This document shows positions 51,212 through 59,117 of a DNA stretch of 64,000 bases, in pieces. The notes under the pieces were generated by a model. It did not search any database. It was given only the letters and a program-made list of their open reading frames with translations, and was not told the origin of the DNA. This DNA is from Pseudomonadota bacterium (lineage in GTDB: Bacteria > Pseudomonadota > Gammaproteobacteria > UBA9214), in contig JAWLAI010000006.1 of the NCBI GenBank assembly GCA_041395565.1, forward strand, positions 325,686 to 389,685. Direction: 5' to 3'. Numbering within the stretch: position 1 is the stretch's first letter; the number at the start of each line of letters is the position of its first letter. The translations under genes were made by a program, and so were the position numbers.

Positions 51212-52280
51212 GCGATGCCGCCGCGCCGTCCGGCGCTGCGCACACCGGCACGAGATTCTCGAAGAACTGCCGGCTGGCCGCCTGCCAGGTATGACGCAGC
51301 GCTTCCGCGCGGCAGCGCCCACGGTCGAGCTCGAGCGCGGCCAGCGCGGCCTTGCGCAGATCGTGATCGAGGATACCGGTTGCGCCCGGCGTGACCACGT
51401 CGCGCGGCCCGGTCACCGGGAATGCGGCCACCGGCACGCCGCAGGCCATGGCCTCCAGCATGACCAGCCCGAAGGTATCAGTCAGGCTGGGAAAGACGAA
51501 CACATCCGCGCTGGCGACGTAGCGCGCCAGTTCCCTGCCGAAGCGGTACCCCGCAAACAAAACACCGGGCCAGCGTTTTTTCAGCCGTTCCAGATCCGGG
51601 CCGTCGCCGACAACGCATTTGCTGCCCGGCAGGTCGAGCGCGAGGAATGCCTCGAGATTCTTTTCCACTGCCACCCTTCCGGCATAGGTGAACAGCGGCC
51701 GGGCAACGGCGAGCGGCTCGCGCTCGTCCGGAGTGAAGACGGCGGTATCGACACCGCGCGACCAGCGCACGATGTTGCGGAAACCCCAGTGCCGCAGCAA
51801 CGCCTCCTGGCTGGCGGTGGCAACCATGGTGCGCGCTGCGGCGGCATGGAAACGCCGCACGAAGGCATAGGACACACGCAACGGCAGCGGCACGCGCTTG
51901 CGCACGTATTCGGGAAACTGGGTGTGATACGAGGTCGTGAATGCCAGACTGTTGCGCAGGCAGTAACTGCGCGCCGCCAGCCCGAGCGGACCTTCGGTCG
52001 CGACGTGGATATGGTCCGGCTGCAACGCATCGAGCTGTGCGTGCAGCCGGCGCGCGGGCAGCAGGGCCAGCCTGATCTCCGGATAGGTCGGACACGGCAC
52101 GGTGCGATGGTCGAACGGGGTCAGCAGCCGGACCGTGCAACCCATTTCGGTCAGACCCGCGCACGTATGCTGCAGGGTGTTGACGACGCCGTTCACCTGC
52201 GGCAGCCAGGCGTCGGTCACGATGGCGACAGTACGTGCACTCGGAGACCGTGTGGTGACATTTGCTGCGTGCGCGATCAC
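51201..52280 (-). CDS. GT4-family glycosyltransferase
   Basis: This 359-residue GT-B enzyme has VAIVTDAWLPQVNGVVNTL at the N-terminus (acceptor domain). The C-terminal donor domain has FTYAGRVAVEKNLEAFL and FVFPSLTDTFGLVMLEAMACGVPV, including the Ex7E signature. Close relatives glucosylate or mannosylate diacylglycerol or other lipids. It is divergent from the PAP2 gene across a control region with four 11-bp phased repeats, and may add a sugar to membrane lipids together with the Agt-like enzyme at 54376. The start is a GTG. Confidence 0.88.
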   Translation of the reverse strand: MIAHAANVTTRSPSARTVAIVTDAWLPQVNGVVNTLQHTCAGLTEMGCTVRLLTPFDHRTVPCPTYPEIRLALLPARRLHAQLDALQPDHIHVATEGPLGLAARSYCLRNSLAFTTSYHTQFPEYVRKRVPLPLRVSYAFVRRFHAAAARTMVATASQEALLRHWGFRNIVRWSRGVDTAVFTPDEREPLAVARPLFTYAGRVAVEKNLEAFLALDLPGSKCVVGDGPDLERLKKRWPGVLFAGYRFGRELARYVASADVFVFPSLTDTFGLVMLEAMACGVPVAAFPVTGPRDVVTPGATGILDHDLRKAALAALELDRGRCRAEALRHTWQAASRQFFENLVPVCAAPDGAAASLTP

Positions 52281-52303
52281 GGACGCAGATTCTTCCCGGC
52301 GCA

Positions 52304-52343
52304 GGTTACCGCACGATTACACCAGGGTTACAGCTGCGTTACG
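52304..52343. promoter_or_regulatory. Four TTAC direct repeats with exact 11-bp period
   Basis: TTAC occurs at 52306, 52317, 52328 and 52339, each preceded by a purine/pyrimidine pair giving GGTTAC, GATTAC, GGTTAC and CGTTAC. On the minus strand these read GTAAC, GTAAC, GTAAT and GTAAC, each separated by six bases. Direct repeats in 11-bp phase are the mark of sites for OmpR/PhoB-family response regulators. The block lies 24-65 bases upstream of the glycosyltransferase start and about 110-150 bases upstream of the PAP2 start. Confidence 0.6.
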
Positions 52344-52454
52344 CCGCCGCGGCAGCCGCGGCAGGTGTCATAAAATCTACACGGAACGGTAACGCAACTG
52401 TTGCAATCCAGTGGCAGTGTGGATAACGGACAAAGCTGAGGGAGAGCGATACCC

Positions 52455-53036
52455 GTGTCCGCCTCCACGTATGCCGGCATGTTTTACAGCGTGGCCCGCA
52501 AACTCGACAGCGCCGACATCAGCGTCTGCGCGTATTTGAACCGGCTCAGCCGGCGCATCCCGGTACGCGCGCTGTTTCGTACCGTCAGCCGGCTGGGTGA
52601 CGGCGTCATCTGGTACAGCCTGATGGCGCTGCTGCCGCTCGTCGGCGGCCGCGACGGCCTGTTTATCAGCCTGCACATGGCGCTGACGGCACTCGCCGGC
52701 CTGCTGGTTTACAAGGTCACCAAGCGCTGCTCCGGACGCGAACGGCCCTTTGTGCGCCATTCCACACGGGTGGCCTGCGCGATGCCGCCGCTGGACCGCT
52801 ACAGCTTCCCCTCCGGACATACCCTGCATGCGGTCAGCTTCACGTTGGTGCTGTGCAGCTATTTTCCCCAGATGCTGTGGGTGCTGCTGCCGTTCGCCCT
52901 GCTCGTGGCGCTCTCGCGCATGATCCTGGGCCTGCACTACCCGAGCGACGTGCTCGCCGGCGCGTTGATCGGCGCGCTGCTCGCACTGGCCAGTTTCAGC
53001 CTCTCCGGGCTGTTCGGTGGCGTCACGGTCAGCTGA
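52455..53036 (+). CDS. PAP2-family lipid phosphatase
   Basis: This 193-residue membrane protein has the three PAP2 blocks: KRCSGRERP (KxxxxxxRP), SFPSGHT (PSGH) and SRMILGLHYPSD (SRxxxxxHxxxD). Members dephosphorylate phosphatidic acid, phosphatidylglycerol phosphate or undecaprenyl diphosphate. In this setting phosphatidic acid to diacylglycerol is plausible, feeding the glycosyltransferases. It starts at a GTG with GGAGAG upstream and overlaps the convergent dgkA gene by eight bases. Confidence 0.9.
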   Translation: MSASTYAGMFYSVARKLDSADISVCAYLNRLSRRIPVRALFRTVSRLGDGVIWYSLMALLPLVGGRDGLFISLHMALTALAGLLVYKVTKRCSGRERPFVRHSTRVACAMPPLDRYSFPSGHTLHAVSFTLVLCSYFPQMLWVLLPFALLVALSRMILGLHYPSDVLAGALIGALLALASFSLSGLFGGVTVS

Positions 53037-53406
53037 AGAACCGTTCGTATATGACCGTACCCCAGCACAGCAACACCAGCCAGAGACTGAAAAACACTGC
53101 GGCGGAACCCATGTCCTTGGCCTGGCCCGAGAGCTGGTGGCGGTCGGCGCCGATGCGGTCGATCGCTGCCTCGATGGCAGAGTTGAGCAGTTCCACGACC
53201 AGCACGAGTAGACAGCTGCCGGCCAGCAGCGCACGCTCCACGGCGTTGCCGCCGACCCAGAACGCCGCCGGCACGAGCACCAGGCACAACACCAGTTCCT
53301 GGCGGAACGCCGCCTCGTTGTCCCAGCCGGCGCGGATACCGGCCAGCGAATACAGACCGGCATTCCAGATCCGCCGCAGCCCGCCCGCCTGATTGTGCTT
53401 GGCCAT
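53029..53406 (-). CDS. dgkA: Diacylglycerol kinase
   Basis: This 125-residue integral membrane protein matches prokaryotic DgkA. It has an N-terminal amphipathic helix (RIWNAGLYSLAGIRAGW with AAFRQEL), three membrane helices, and the active-site stretch VELLNSAIEAAIDRIG with GQAKDMGSAAVF. It phosphorylates diacylglycerol to phosphatidic acid. AGGGGGT precedes the ATG at 53406. It sits between a PAP2 gene and a PlcP-like gene, where diacylglycerol released by PlcP would be its substrate. Confidence 0.94.
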   Translation of the reverse strand: MAKHNQAGGLRRIWNAGLYSLAGIRAGWDNEAAFRQELVLCLVLVPAAFWVGGNAVERALLAGSCLLVLVVELLNSAIEAAIDRIGADRHQLSGQAKDMGSAAVFFSLWLVLLCWGTVIYERFFS

Positions 53407-53535
53407 GTCGACCCCCTGTTGAGGAACGGCAAGTGTACACAGACTCATTCTGCGCATCCAGCCGCGCCACCCCGGCGGCTGCAGTAACGGCACGTACAAC
53501 TGCACATCACCGGAGCATCCAACAGGAGTCGACGC

Positions 53536-54351
53536 ATGCTTGAGGAACACAGTGCAAAATCGCACCACAGCGCGCATTACCGGGCCATCTGGCTGTCCGA
53601 CATCCACCTGGGAACGCGTGGCTGCAAGACCGATTTCCTCCTGGATTTCCTGCGCCGCAATGAGTCGGATTACCTCTATCTCGTGGGCGACATCATCGAC
53701 GGCTGGTCGCTGCGCCGCGGCTGGTACTGGGACCAGAAACACAACGATGTGATCCAGAAGCTGCTGCGCAAGGCCCGCAAGGGCACCCGCGTGATCTACA
53801 TTCCCGGCAACCATGACGAATTCGCGCGCGCCTACGCCGGCATGAACTTTGGCGGCATCGCCGTGGAGCGGCATGCGATACACCGGCTGCACGACGGCCG
53901 CCGCCTGCTGGTGACGCATGGCGACGAATTCGACGGCGTCATACGCTACGCCCGCTGGATGGCGGTGCTCGGGGACATTGCCTACCAGGCGGTGCTGGCG
54001 CTGAACCACTGGTTCAACAAGGCGCGCCGGCAGCTCGGTTATCCCTACTGGTCGCTGTCGGCCTATCTCAAGCACCGCGTGAAGAATGCCGTGCAGTTCA
54101 TCGAGGACTTCGAGTCGATGGTGGTGCGCGAGGCGGCCATTCACGGCGTCGACGGCGTGGTGTGCGGACACATACACAAGGCCGAACTCCGGCAGATCGA
54201 CGACCTCCTCTACTGCAACGACGGCGACTGGGTGGAGAGCTGCACCGCGCTGGTCGAGACGCGGGAAGGCCGGCTCGAGATCCTGCACTGGACCGACGCC
54301 GACAACGTGATCGATCTCGATCGCGGCGAACAGCAGGCGGCCGCCGCCTGA
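53536..54351 (+). CDS. plcP: PlcP-like phospholipase C (metallophosphoesterase)
   Basis: This 271-residue calcineurin-type enzyme has WLSDIHLGTRGCK, LVGDIIDGWSLRRGW, YIPGNHDEFAR, THGDEFDG and GVVCGHIHKAELR. It looks superficially like LpxH, but the TRGC and DGWSLRRGWYW segments and the adjacent glycosyltransferase match the PlcP group. Those enzymes cut phospholipids to diacylglycerol under phosphate starvation in rhizobia and marine bacteria. AGGAG precedes the ATG. The neighbouring gene at 54376 encodes the expected Agt partner. UDP-diacylglucosamine hydrolase (LpxH) is the alternative. Confidence 0.82.
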   Translation: MLEEHSAKSHHSAHYRAIWLSDIHLGTRGCKTDFLLDFLRRNESDYLYLVGDIIDGWSLRRGWYWDQKHNDVIQKLLRKARKGTRVIYIPGNHDEFARAYAGMNFGGIAVERHAIHRLHDGRRLLVTHGDEFDGVIRYARWMAVLGDIAYQAVLALNHWFNKARRQLGYPYWSLSAYLKHRVKNAVQFIEDFESMVVREAAIHGVDGVVCGHIHKAELRQIDDLLYCNDGDWVESCTALVETREGRLEILHWTDADNVIDLDRGEQQAAAA

Positions 54352-54375
54352 TCCCACGACTGACCGGTCTATCAC

Positions 54376-55575
54376 ATGAATATACTGATGCTATCGGACG
54401 TGTATTTCCCGCGCGTGAACGGCGTGTCGACCTCGATCGCCACGTTTCGCCGCGCGCTCGCGGAACAGGGCCACCGGGTCTGCCTGGTCGCCCCCGACTA
54501 CGGCTACCCGTCGGACGACGAGACGGACATCATCAGGATCCCGGCACGCCGGCTGCCGTTCGATCCCGAAGACAGGCTGATGCGGACCGGCGCGATCCTC
54601 GCACTCGAGGACCGGTTGCGCGAACAGCAGTTCGACCTGCTCCACATCCAGACCCCCTTCGCCGCGCACCGGACCGGCATGCAACTCGCGCGCCGGCTTG
54701 GCCTGACCGCCGTCGAGACCTATCACACCTATTTCGAGGAGTATCTGTATCACTACATCCCGCTGCTCCCGCGGCAGCTGTTGCGCGCCGCCGCCCGCTA
54801 CTTCACGCGCGCGCAGTGCAACCGCCTCGCCGCCGTGGTCGTCCCGTCACAGGCCATGCTCGACGTGCTGCGGGGATACGGCGTCCAGCGGCCGATCAGT
54901 ATCATTCCCACCGGGCTCGAGCCGCAGAGCTATGGCAACTACTCGGGTCAACGGTTCCGGGAGCAGCACGGCATCGCGCCGGATCGGCCGGTGATGGTGC
55001 ATGTCGGGCGTGTCGCCCACGAGAAGAACATCGGTTTCCTGCTGGAGGTCGTCGCGGCGGTAGCCGCAGTGCTGCCGCATGCCCTGCTCGTGATTGCGGG
55101 TGAGGGACCGGCGCGCCGGCAGCTGCGGCGGCAGGTGGCGGACATGGGGCTGCAGGACAACGTCATGTTCATCGACTACCTGCCGCGCGGCCCCGCGCTG
55201 TGGGAATGCTACAGCTGCGGGGACGTTTTCGTCTTCGCATCGGCCACCGAAACCCAGGGGCTGGTGCTGCTGGAAGCGCTGGCGCTCGGGATCCCGGTCG
55301 TCTCGACCGCCCGGCTCGGCACCACGGATATCCTGGCGGCCGGCAGGGGCGCACTGGTTGCCGATGCCACGGTCAGTGATTTCGCGGCCAAGGTGTGTGC
55401 CGTGCTGGGCAGGACCGGCCTGCGCGAACGCCTGGCGCAGGAAGCGCGCGACTACGCACGCGAATGGTCGGCCGGGAAGATGGCGCAACGGCTGACCGAA
55501 TTCTACGCACACCTCGCGCCCGCCCGCGCTTCCGTGCGCCTGCCGGGCCGGCGCAAGACCGCGCCCGCCGGCTGA
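54376..55575 (+). CDS. agt: Agt-like diacylglycerol glycosyltransferase (GT4)
   Basis: This 399-residue GT-B enzyme starts MNILMLSDVYFPRVNGVSTS, with HTYFEEYLYHYIP in the acceptor half. The donor half has VHVGRVAHEKNIGFLLEVV, VIAGEGPARR and FASATETQGLVLLEALALGIPV. It resembles the Agt enzymes that transfer glucose or glucuronic acid to diacylglycerol. Encoded 24 bases after the PlcP-like enzyme, it would convert the released diacylglycerol to glycolipid. The ribosome site is weak. The sugar donor cannot be told from sequence. Confidence 0.83.
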   Translation: MNILMLSDVYFPRVNGVSTSIATFRRALAEQGHRVCLVAPDYGYPSDDETDIIRIPARRLPFDPEDRLMRTGAILALEDRLREQQFDLLHIQTPFAAHRTGMQLARRLGLTAVETYHTYFEEYLYHYIPLLPRQLLRAAARYFTRAQCNRLAAVVVPSQAMLDVLRGYGVQRPISIIPTGLEPQSYGNYSGQRFREQHGIAPDRPVMVHVGRVAHEKNIGFLLEVVAAVAAVLPHALLVIAGEGPARRQLRRQVADMGLQDNVMFIDYLPRGPALWECYSCGDVFVFASATETQGLVLLEALALGIPVVSTARLGTTDILAAGRGALVADATVSDFAAKVCAVLGRTGLRERLAQEARDYAREWSAGKMAQRLTEFYAHLAPARASVRLPGRRKTAPAG

Positions 55576-55598
55576 CGCCGGCACGGCGCGGCGCGGGC

Positions 55599-56099
55599 TC
55601 AGTCGGCGAATTCCAGGCGCTCCTGTACGCCGTCGAGTCCGCGCTGCGCGCACGCCGCATCCTTGTCCCCGCCCGGCGCGCCGCTCACGCCGACGGCACC
55701 GATCAGCGCGCCGGCCGCCGTCACCGGGAGTCCGCCCTCGAGCAGCAGGACGCCGTCAAGTTCGTTGAACTCGTCGCGCACCGCCGCCATGTTCTGGCGC
55801 AGCGCACCGGACGCCAGGCCCGACATCACCACGGCATTGGCCTTGTTCTGCGCCAGCTGCAGCATGTACTTGCTGGTGAACACATCGCGCATCACGACCA
55901 CGGGGTCGCCGCTGCGGTCCGTCACCACCACGGCGACCTGGTAGCCGTCCTTGCGGCAGGCGTCGATCGCGCCCTGCGCAATGTCGCGCGCCAGGTCCAG
56001 GCCCAGCAGGCGCGACGGCACCACATCCTCGGCCCCGGCGCCCACGGCAGCCACCATGCCGGCAGCCAGCGCCAGGCACTCGTACAGTCTTGCTTTCAT
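55599..56099 (-). CDS. GlcG/HbpS-family (DUF336) heme-binding-like secreted protein
   Basis: This 166-residue protein has a signal peptide and the GlcG/HbpS core: DVVPSRLLGLDLARDIAQGAIDACRKDGYQVAVVV, split by the family's conserved DRSGDPVVVMRD, then GGLPVTAAGALIGAVGVSGAPGGDKD. Family members bind heme or degraded heme in the periplasm or extracellularly. It starts on an ATGA overlap with the DUF1028 gene, so the two secreted proteins are made together. Confidence 0.85.
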   Translation of the reverse strand: MKARLYECLALAAGMVAAVGAGAEDVVPSRLLGLDLARDIAQGAIDACRKDGYQVAVVVTDRSGDPVVVMRDVFTSKYMLQLAQNKANAVVMSGLASGALRQNMAAVRDEFNELDGVLLLEGGLPVTAAGALIGAVGVSGAPGGDKDAACAQRGLDGVQERLEFAD

Positions 56100-57097
56100 G
56101 GCTCCACCTCCTGTTGCAGTCCCAGGCCCCGGATGCGCTGCAGCGTATCCGGGGCCACCTCCAGCAGTCCGGCATCGACCAGGCGCGGCACGAGCACACG
56201 CCAGCCGGGATCCGCCCTGAATGCCTGCTCGAATACCGGCAGTGCGGCATCGACGCGCTGCGCATTCACCAGCGAGACGGCGTGCCAGAATTTCATCTCG
56301 GCATTCTCCGGGGCCAGCGCCTCCGCCGCGCTGTAATGCGCGAGCGCGCCGTCGATGTCGTCGCGCTCGAGCGCATGGTCGCCGGCGTTCATCTGATCGT
56401 AGGCGGTCTCCAGCGTCAGCAGGCGGCGCAGTTCGCGCAGCGGCGCCGGGTTGTCCTCCACGTGCAGGTTCACCAGCGTGTCCTCCCAGGGCCGCGCCGT
56501 CGCCTGTCCGCGCACCACGAGCAGCGCGGCTGACTGCCTTCCGCGCAGATCGCCGCCGGCCGCCTGCGCCGCCTCCAGCGCCGCCAGCATGCGCTCGGCG
56601 AGAGTGCCGCGGGCGGCGCGGAAGGCCGCGGCCATGGCCGCGGGCACGCCGCTGCCGGACATCAGGTTGGCCTGGACCGCGAAATCCGCGCCGGCCAGGT
56701 GACCGGCGTACGCGATGCACTGGCCGCCGGTATGCTGGGCAATGCGGCCCCGGGCGTCGATCATTCCGACCTGGCGCAGCGCCGGCGTGGGATCATCGTG
56801 CAGCAGCCGCTCCAGGGCCTCCGGCGCGGAGCTGCCCTGCTGCATCAGCGCCAGTCCTTCCACGCCGTAGCGCACGTCGATGAAAGACTGGGTGGCGACC
56901 GCGCCGACCCCGGCGCGCGCCCATGGCACGAGTGTGCCCACCGCGAACCAGTGCGACTGCACCGCGACGCCGAGTTCCCCGGTATCCGGGTCACGCGCCA
57001 CGATCGAATAGGTATGCACCGGACGCCGCGGCTCCGCTGCCGCCTGCGCGGCGGACAGCAGGCAGCCGATCACCAGCAGCACCATCAGGGCGCGCAT
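56096..57097 (-). CDS. DUF1028 (Ntn-hydrolase-like) secreted protein
   Basis: This 333-residue protein has a signal peptide (VLLVIGCLLSAAQAAAEP), then a DUF1028 domain at about residues 25-225: HTYSIVARDPDTGELGVAVQSHWFAVG, GVGAVATQSFIDVRYG and GRGNLMSG-like QANLMSGSGVP. The C-terminal 100 residues are TPR-like helices. DUF1028 proteins have an Ntn-hydrolase fold, and the substrate is unknown. I chose the ATG at 57097 with GGAGA upstream. It is translationally coupled to the heme-binding-like gene. Confidence 0.83.
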   Translation of the reverse strand: MRALMVLLVIGCLLSAAQAAAEPRRPVHTYSIVARDPDTGELGVAVQSHWFAVGTLVPWARAGVGAVATQSFIDVRYGVEGLALMQQGSSAPEALERLLHDDPTPALRQVGMIDARGRIAQHTGGQCIAYAGHLAGADFAVQANLMSGSGVPAAMAAAFRAARGTLAERMLAALEAAQAAGGDLRGRQSAALLVVRGQATARPWEDTLVNLHVEDNPAPLRELRRLLTLETAYDQMNAGDHALERDDIDGALAHYSAAEALAPENAEMKFWHAVSLVNAQRVDAALPVFEQAFRADPGWRVLVPRLVDAGLLEVAPDTLQRIRGLGLQQEVEP

Positions 57098-57167
57098 GCC
57101 TTGTCTCCGCAGGTCATACCGTGCACACTCATGCAACGCTGTCGCTCCAGCAGTCCCGGCACATAGT

Positions 57168-57740
57168 ATGCGAACCATCCCGCCCCATGTCACCCTGGCA
57201 CTGCTCCTGCTGCTGCCGCCCGCGCTGACCCAGGCCGCGGAACCGCGCGCCTTGCGCGGACCCTACGTCGAGACCGACGCGCTGCAGGTCGTGCTGATAC
57301 CGCGCACACCGGAGCAGATGGCCGCGTTTTACGAGGCCCGGGGCTTTCCGCCTGCGGCGATCGAGCGTATCCGCAGGACCTGCTTCGTGACCGTCCATAT
57401 CGAGAACCGGAGTCGGGATATCATCTGGCTGGATCTCGATCAATGGACCTTCACCAGCGCCGGCCAGCCGCTGCACCGTCTCGCGGGCACGGACTGGAAC
57501 GCGCAGTGGGACGAGATCGACCTGCGCCAGGCCAGCCGCTCCACCTTCGGCTGGACCCAGCTGCCGGCGCTGCGCGATCTGCAGCCGGACGAATCGGTCG
57601 GCGGCAACCTCGTATTTCCCGGTGACACCGGCACGCTGACCGTCGCGGCCCGTTTTCCCGTCGGCGCCGGGCGTCAGGGCAAGGCGCTCGCCGTCGGCTT
57701 CGGCGGCATCCAGTGCGGCCAGGCGGCGGCGACGCCATGA
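57168..57740 (+). CDS. Exported hypothetical protein (190 aa)
   Basis: This protein has a signal peptide (HVTLALLLLLPPALTQAAE) and a beta-rich mature part with ETDALQVVLIPRTPEQMAAFYEARGFP and TVHIENRSRDIIWLDLDQW. No known domain is recognised. Its stop overlaps the start of the thioredoxin-like gene by ATGA, so it probably works with that periplasmic redox protein. Confidence 0.65.
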   Translation: MRTIPPHVTLALLLLLPPALTQAAEPRALRGPYVETDALQVVLIPRTPEQMAAFYEARGFPPAAIERIRRTCFVTVHIENRSRDIIWLDLDQWTFTSAGQPLHRLAGTDWNAQWDEIDLRQASRSTFGWTQLPALRDLQPDESVGGNLVFPGDTGTLTVAARFPVGAGRQGKALAVGFGGIQCGQAAATP

Positions 57741-58267
57741 CTGCCGCGCTCCGCCTCGCCTGCCTCCTCTGCGTGCTGCTGCCGGCAGTGACCGCGCACG
57801 GCACCGATCTGCCCCCCGGTATCCTGCACGTGGACGGCGTACCCGCGCCGGCACTCGCGCTGGCCGACCTCGACGGTACGCCCTACGACCTCGCGCAGAC
57901 ACAGGGGCACTGGCGCTTCGTGCACTTCTGGGCGAGCTGGTGCGGGCCGTGCCGCCGGGAGATGCCCAGCATTCAGCAGTTGCTGCCGCTGCTCGGGGAC
58001 ACGGATCTCGAGATCGTGCTGGTCAACACGGCCGAGACCGAAGACGAGGTATTTGCCTTCCTGGCGGCCGTCGCACCCGACCTCGTCCCGCTGCTGGACA
58101 GCGACGGACTGGTCACGGAAGCCTGGCAACCGCGCGGCCTGCCCGCGACCTTCCTGGTCGACCCTGCCGGCAGGATCCGCTATCAGGCCCTCGGCGGACG
58201 CCCGTGGACAGAACCGGCCTACGTCGGATTCCTGCACCGGCTCGCGCCGGCACAATCCGCGCGCTAG
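57737..58267 (+). CDS. TlpA-like periplasmic thioredoxin
   Basis: This 176-residue protein has a signal peptide and a TlpA/ResA-type thioredoxin fold. The active site is FWASWCGPCRREMP, the cis-Pro block is RGLPATFLVDPAGRI, and ALADLDGTPYDLAQTQGHW is the family's N-terminal strand. It reduces disulfides in the periplasm, for example in cytochrome maturation. It is coupled to the upstream exported protein gene by an ATGA overlap and converges on the next gene by four bases. Confidence 0.88.
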   Translation: MTAALRLACLLCVLLPAVTAHGTDLPPGILHVDGVPAPALALADLDGTPYDLAQTQGHWRFVHFWASWCGPCRREMPSIQQLLPLLGDTDLEIVLVNTAETEDEVFAFLAAVAPDLVPLLDSDGLVTEAWQPRGLPATFLVDPAGRIRYQALGGRPWTEPAYVGFLHRLAPAQSAR

Positions 58268-58509
58268 AGCCACTCCAGCAGGTAATAGATGAACTGACCC
58301 TCCGAGGATTTGGAGGGCCCCACGACACGCGCGGCGTGGCGCTGCCGTGCCGGGTCGGCCGCCGCGCAGGCCGCCGCACGGGTGGGGAACAACTCGACGC
58401 AACCGGCCGGGTAGCGCTTGCGGCTCGGTCGCGGCGTGAAGATCACGGCGAAACGCTCCTGCGATACGCCGGTTTCGGGATCGGGCGGGACGATACCGCG
58501 CAGGCTCAT
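58264..58509 (-). CDS. Small basic hypothetical protein (81 aa)
   Basis: This 81-residue cytoplasmic protein starts on an ATGA overlap with the SixA-like gene, so it is translationally coupled to it. The middle (SRKRYPAGCVELFPTRAAACAAADPARQRHA) contains a repeated CxxxxP/ACAA pattern. There is no known family. The C-terminus is aromatic and hydrophobic (QFIYYLLEWL). Confidence 0.6.
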   Translation of the reverse strand: MSLRGIVPPDPETGVSQERFAVIFTPRPSRKRYPAGCVELFPTRAAACAAADPARQRHAARVVGPSKSSEGQFIYYLLEWL

Positions 58510-58985
58510 GACGCACCCGCCGCGCCGCACAGTTCCGGGCGCAGCAGCCACTCCAGCACCCAGCGCTCGTGCGCGCCGCGCGCCAGGCACAGCACGGAAC
58601 CCGGCCGGAAGCCGACCAGCTCCCGCTCCGCATCCTGCACCAACAACAGCGCGACCAGCCGCGCCATGAACGGCAGGTGTCCCACCACCAGGACATCCTC
58701 CTGCCAGACATCGGCGTCGGCGATGAATTCCCCGACCGCAGCGTTCGGCCCGAGTCCCGTGACCGCCTCGACCCGGCCCCGCGGCATGACACGCCGGGCC
58801 AGGATTTCCGCGGTTTGCAGCGCCCGCGGCTTGCCGCTGTGCCAGACCCGCTGCACCCGCACACCGGCCGCACCCAGCGCGCGCGCGACGCACTCCACCT
58901 CCGCGCGCCCGGCCTCGCTCAGCGGGCGCTGCGGGTCCTCCGCCTCGCTCAGTGCCTGGCCATGCTGCGCGAGGTAGAGCTTCAT
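58506..58985 (-). CDS. SixA-like phosphohistidine phosphatase, RHG replaced by QHG
   Basis: This 159-residue protein has the SixA layout: LYLAQHGQALSEAEDPQRPLSEAGRAEVE, split here at the usual turn, then WHSGKPRALQTAEIL and VLVVGHLPFMARLVALLL. The catalytic His and second GH block are present, but the Arg of the RHG motif is Gln, a variant I recall from some SixA-like subfamilies. It is the second SixA-type protein of the window. Activity may be altered. Confidence 0.8.
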   Translation of the reverse strand: MKLYLAQHGQALSEAEDPQRPLSEAGRAEVECVARALGAAGVRVQRVWHSGKPRALQTAEILARRVMPRGRVEAVTGLGPNAAVGEFIADADVWQEDVLVVGHLPFMARLVALLLVQDAERELVGFRPGSVLCLARGAHERWVLEWLLRPELCGAAGAS

Positions 58986-59117
58986 GCCGGCGTTCCCGGC
59001 AGCATTGGCGCACCTGCCGCCGGACCGCCGCGGCGCTGCCGGGCGGCCCCGGCCGGCATGGCGAGGCGGGATGCACGGGCGCTGAGCGCAGGCCGCGTGG
59101 GACGGGGATGCAACATC

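Noticed and set aside
52365..52382. GTGTCATAAAATCTACAC, similar to a classical Pho box
   Set aside because: Only the first half matches TGTCA. The second half fails, and it is out of phase with the TTAC repeats.
53407..53535. Possible PhoB site upstream of the PlcP-like gene
   Set aside because: I found no convincing 11-bp phased TGTCA or TTAC repeat there.
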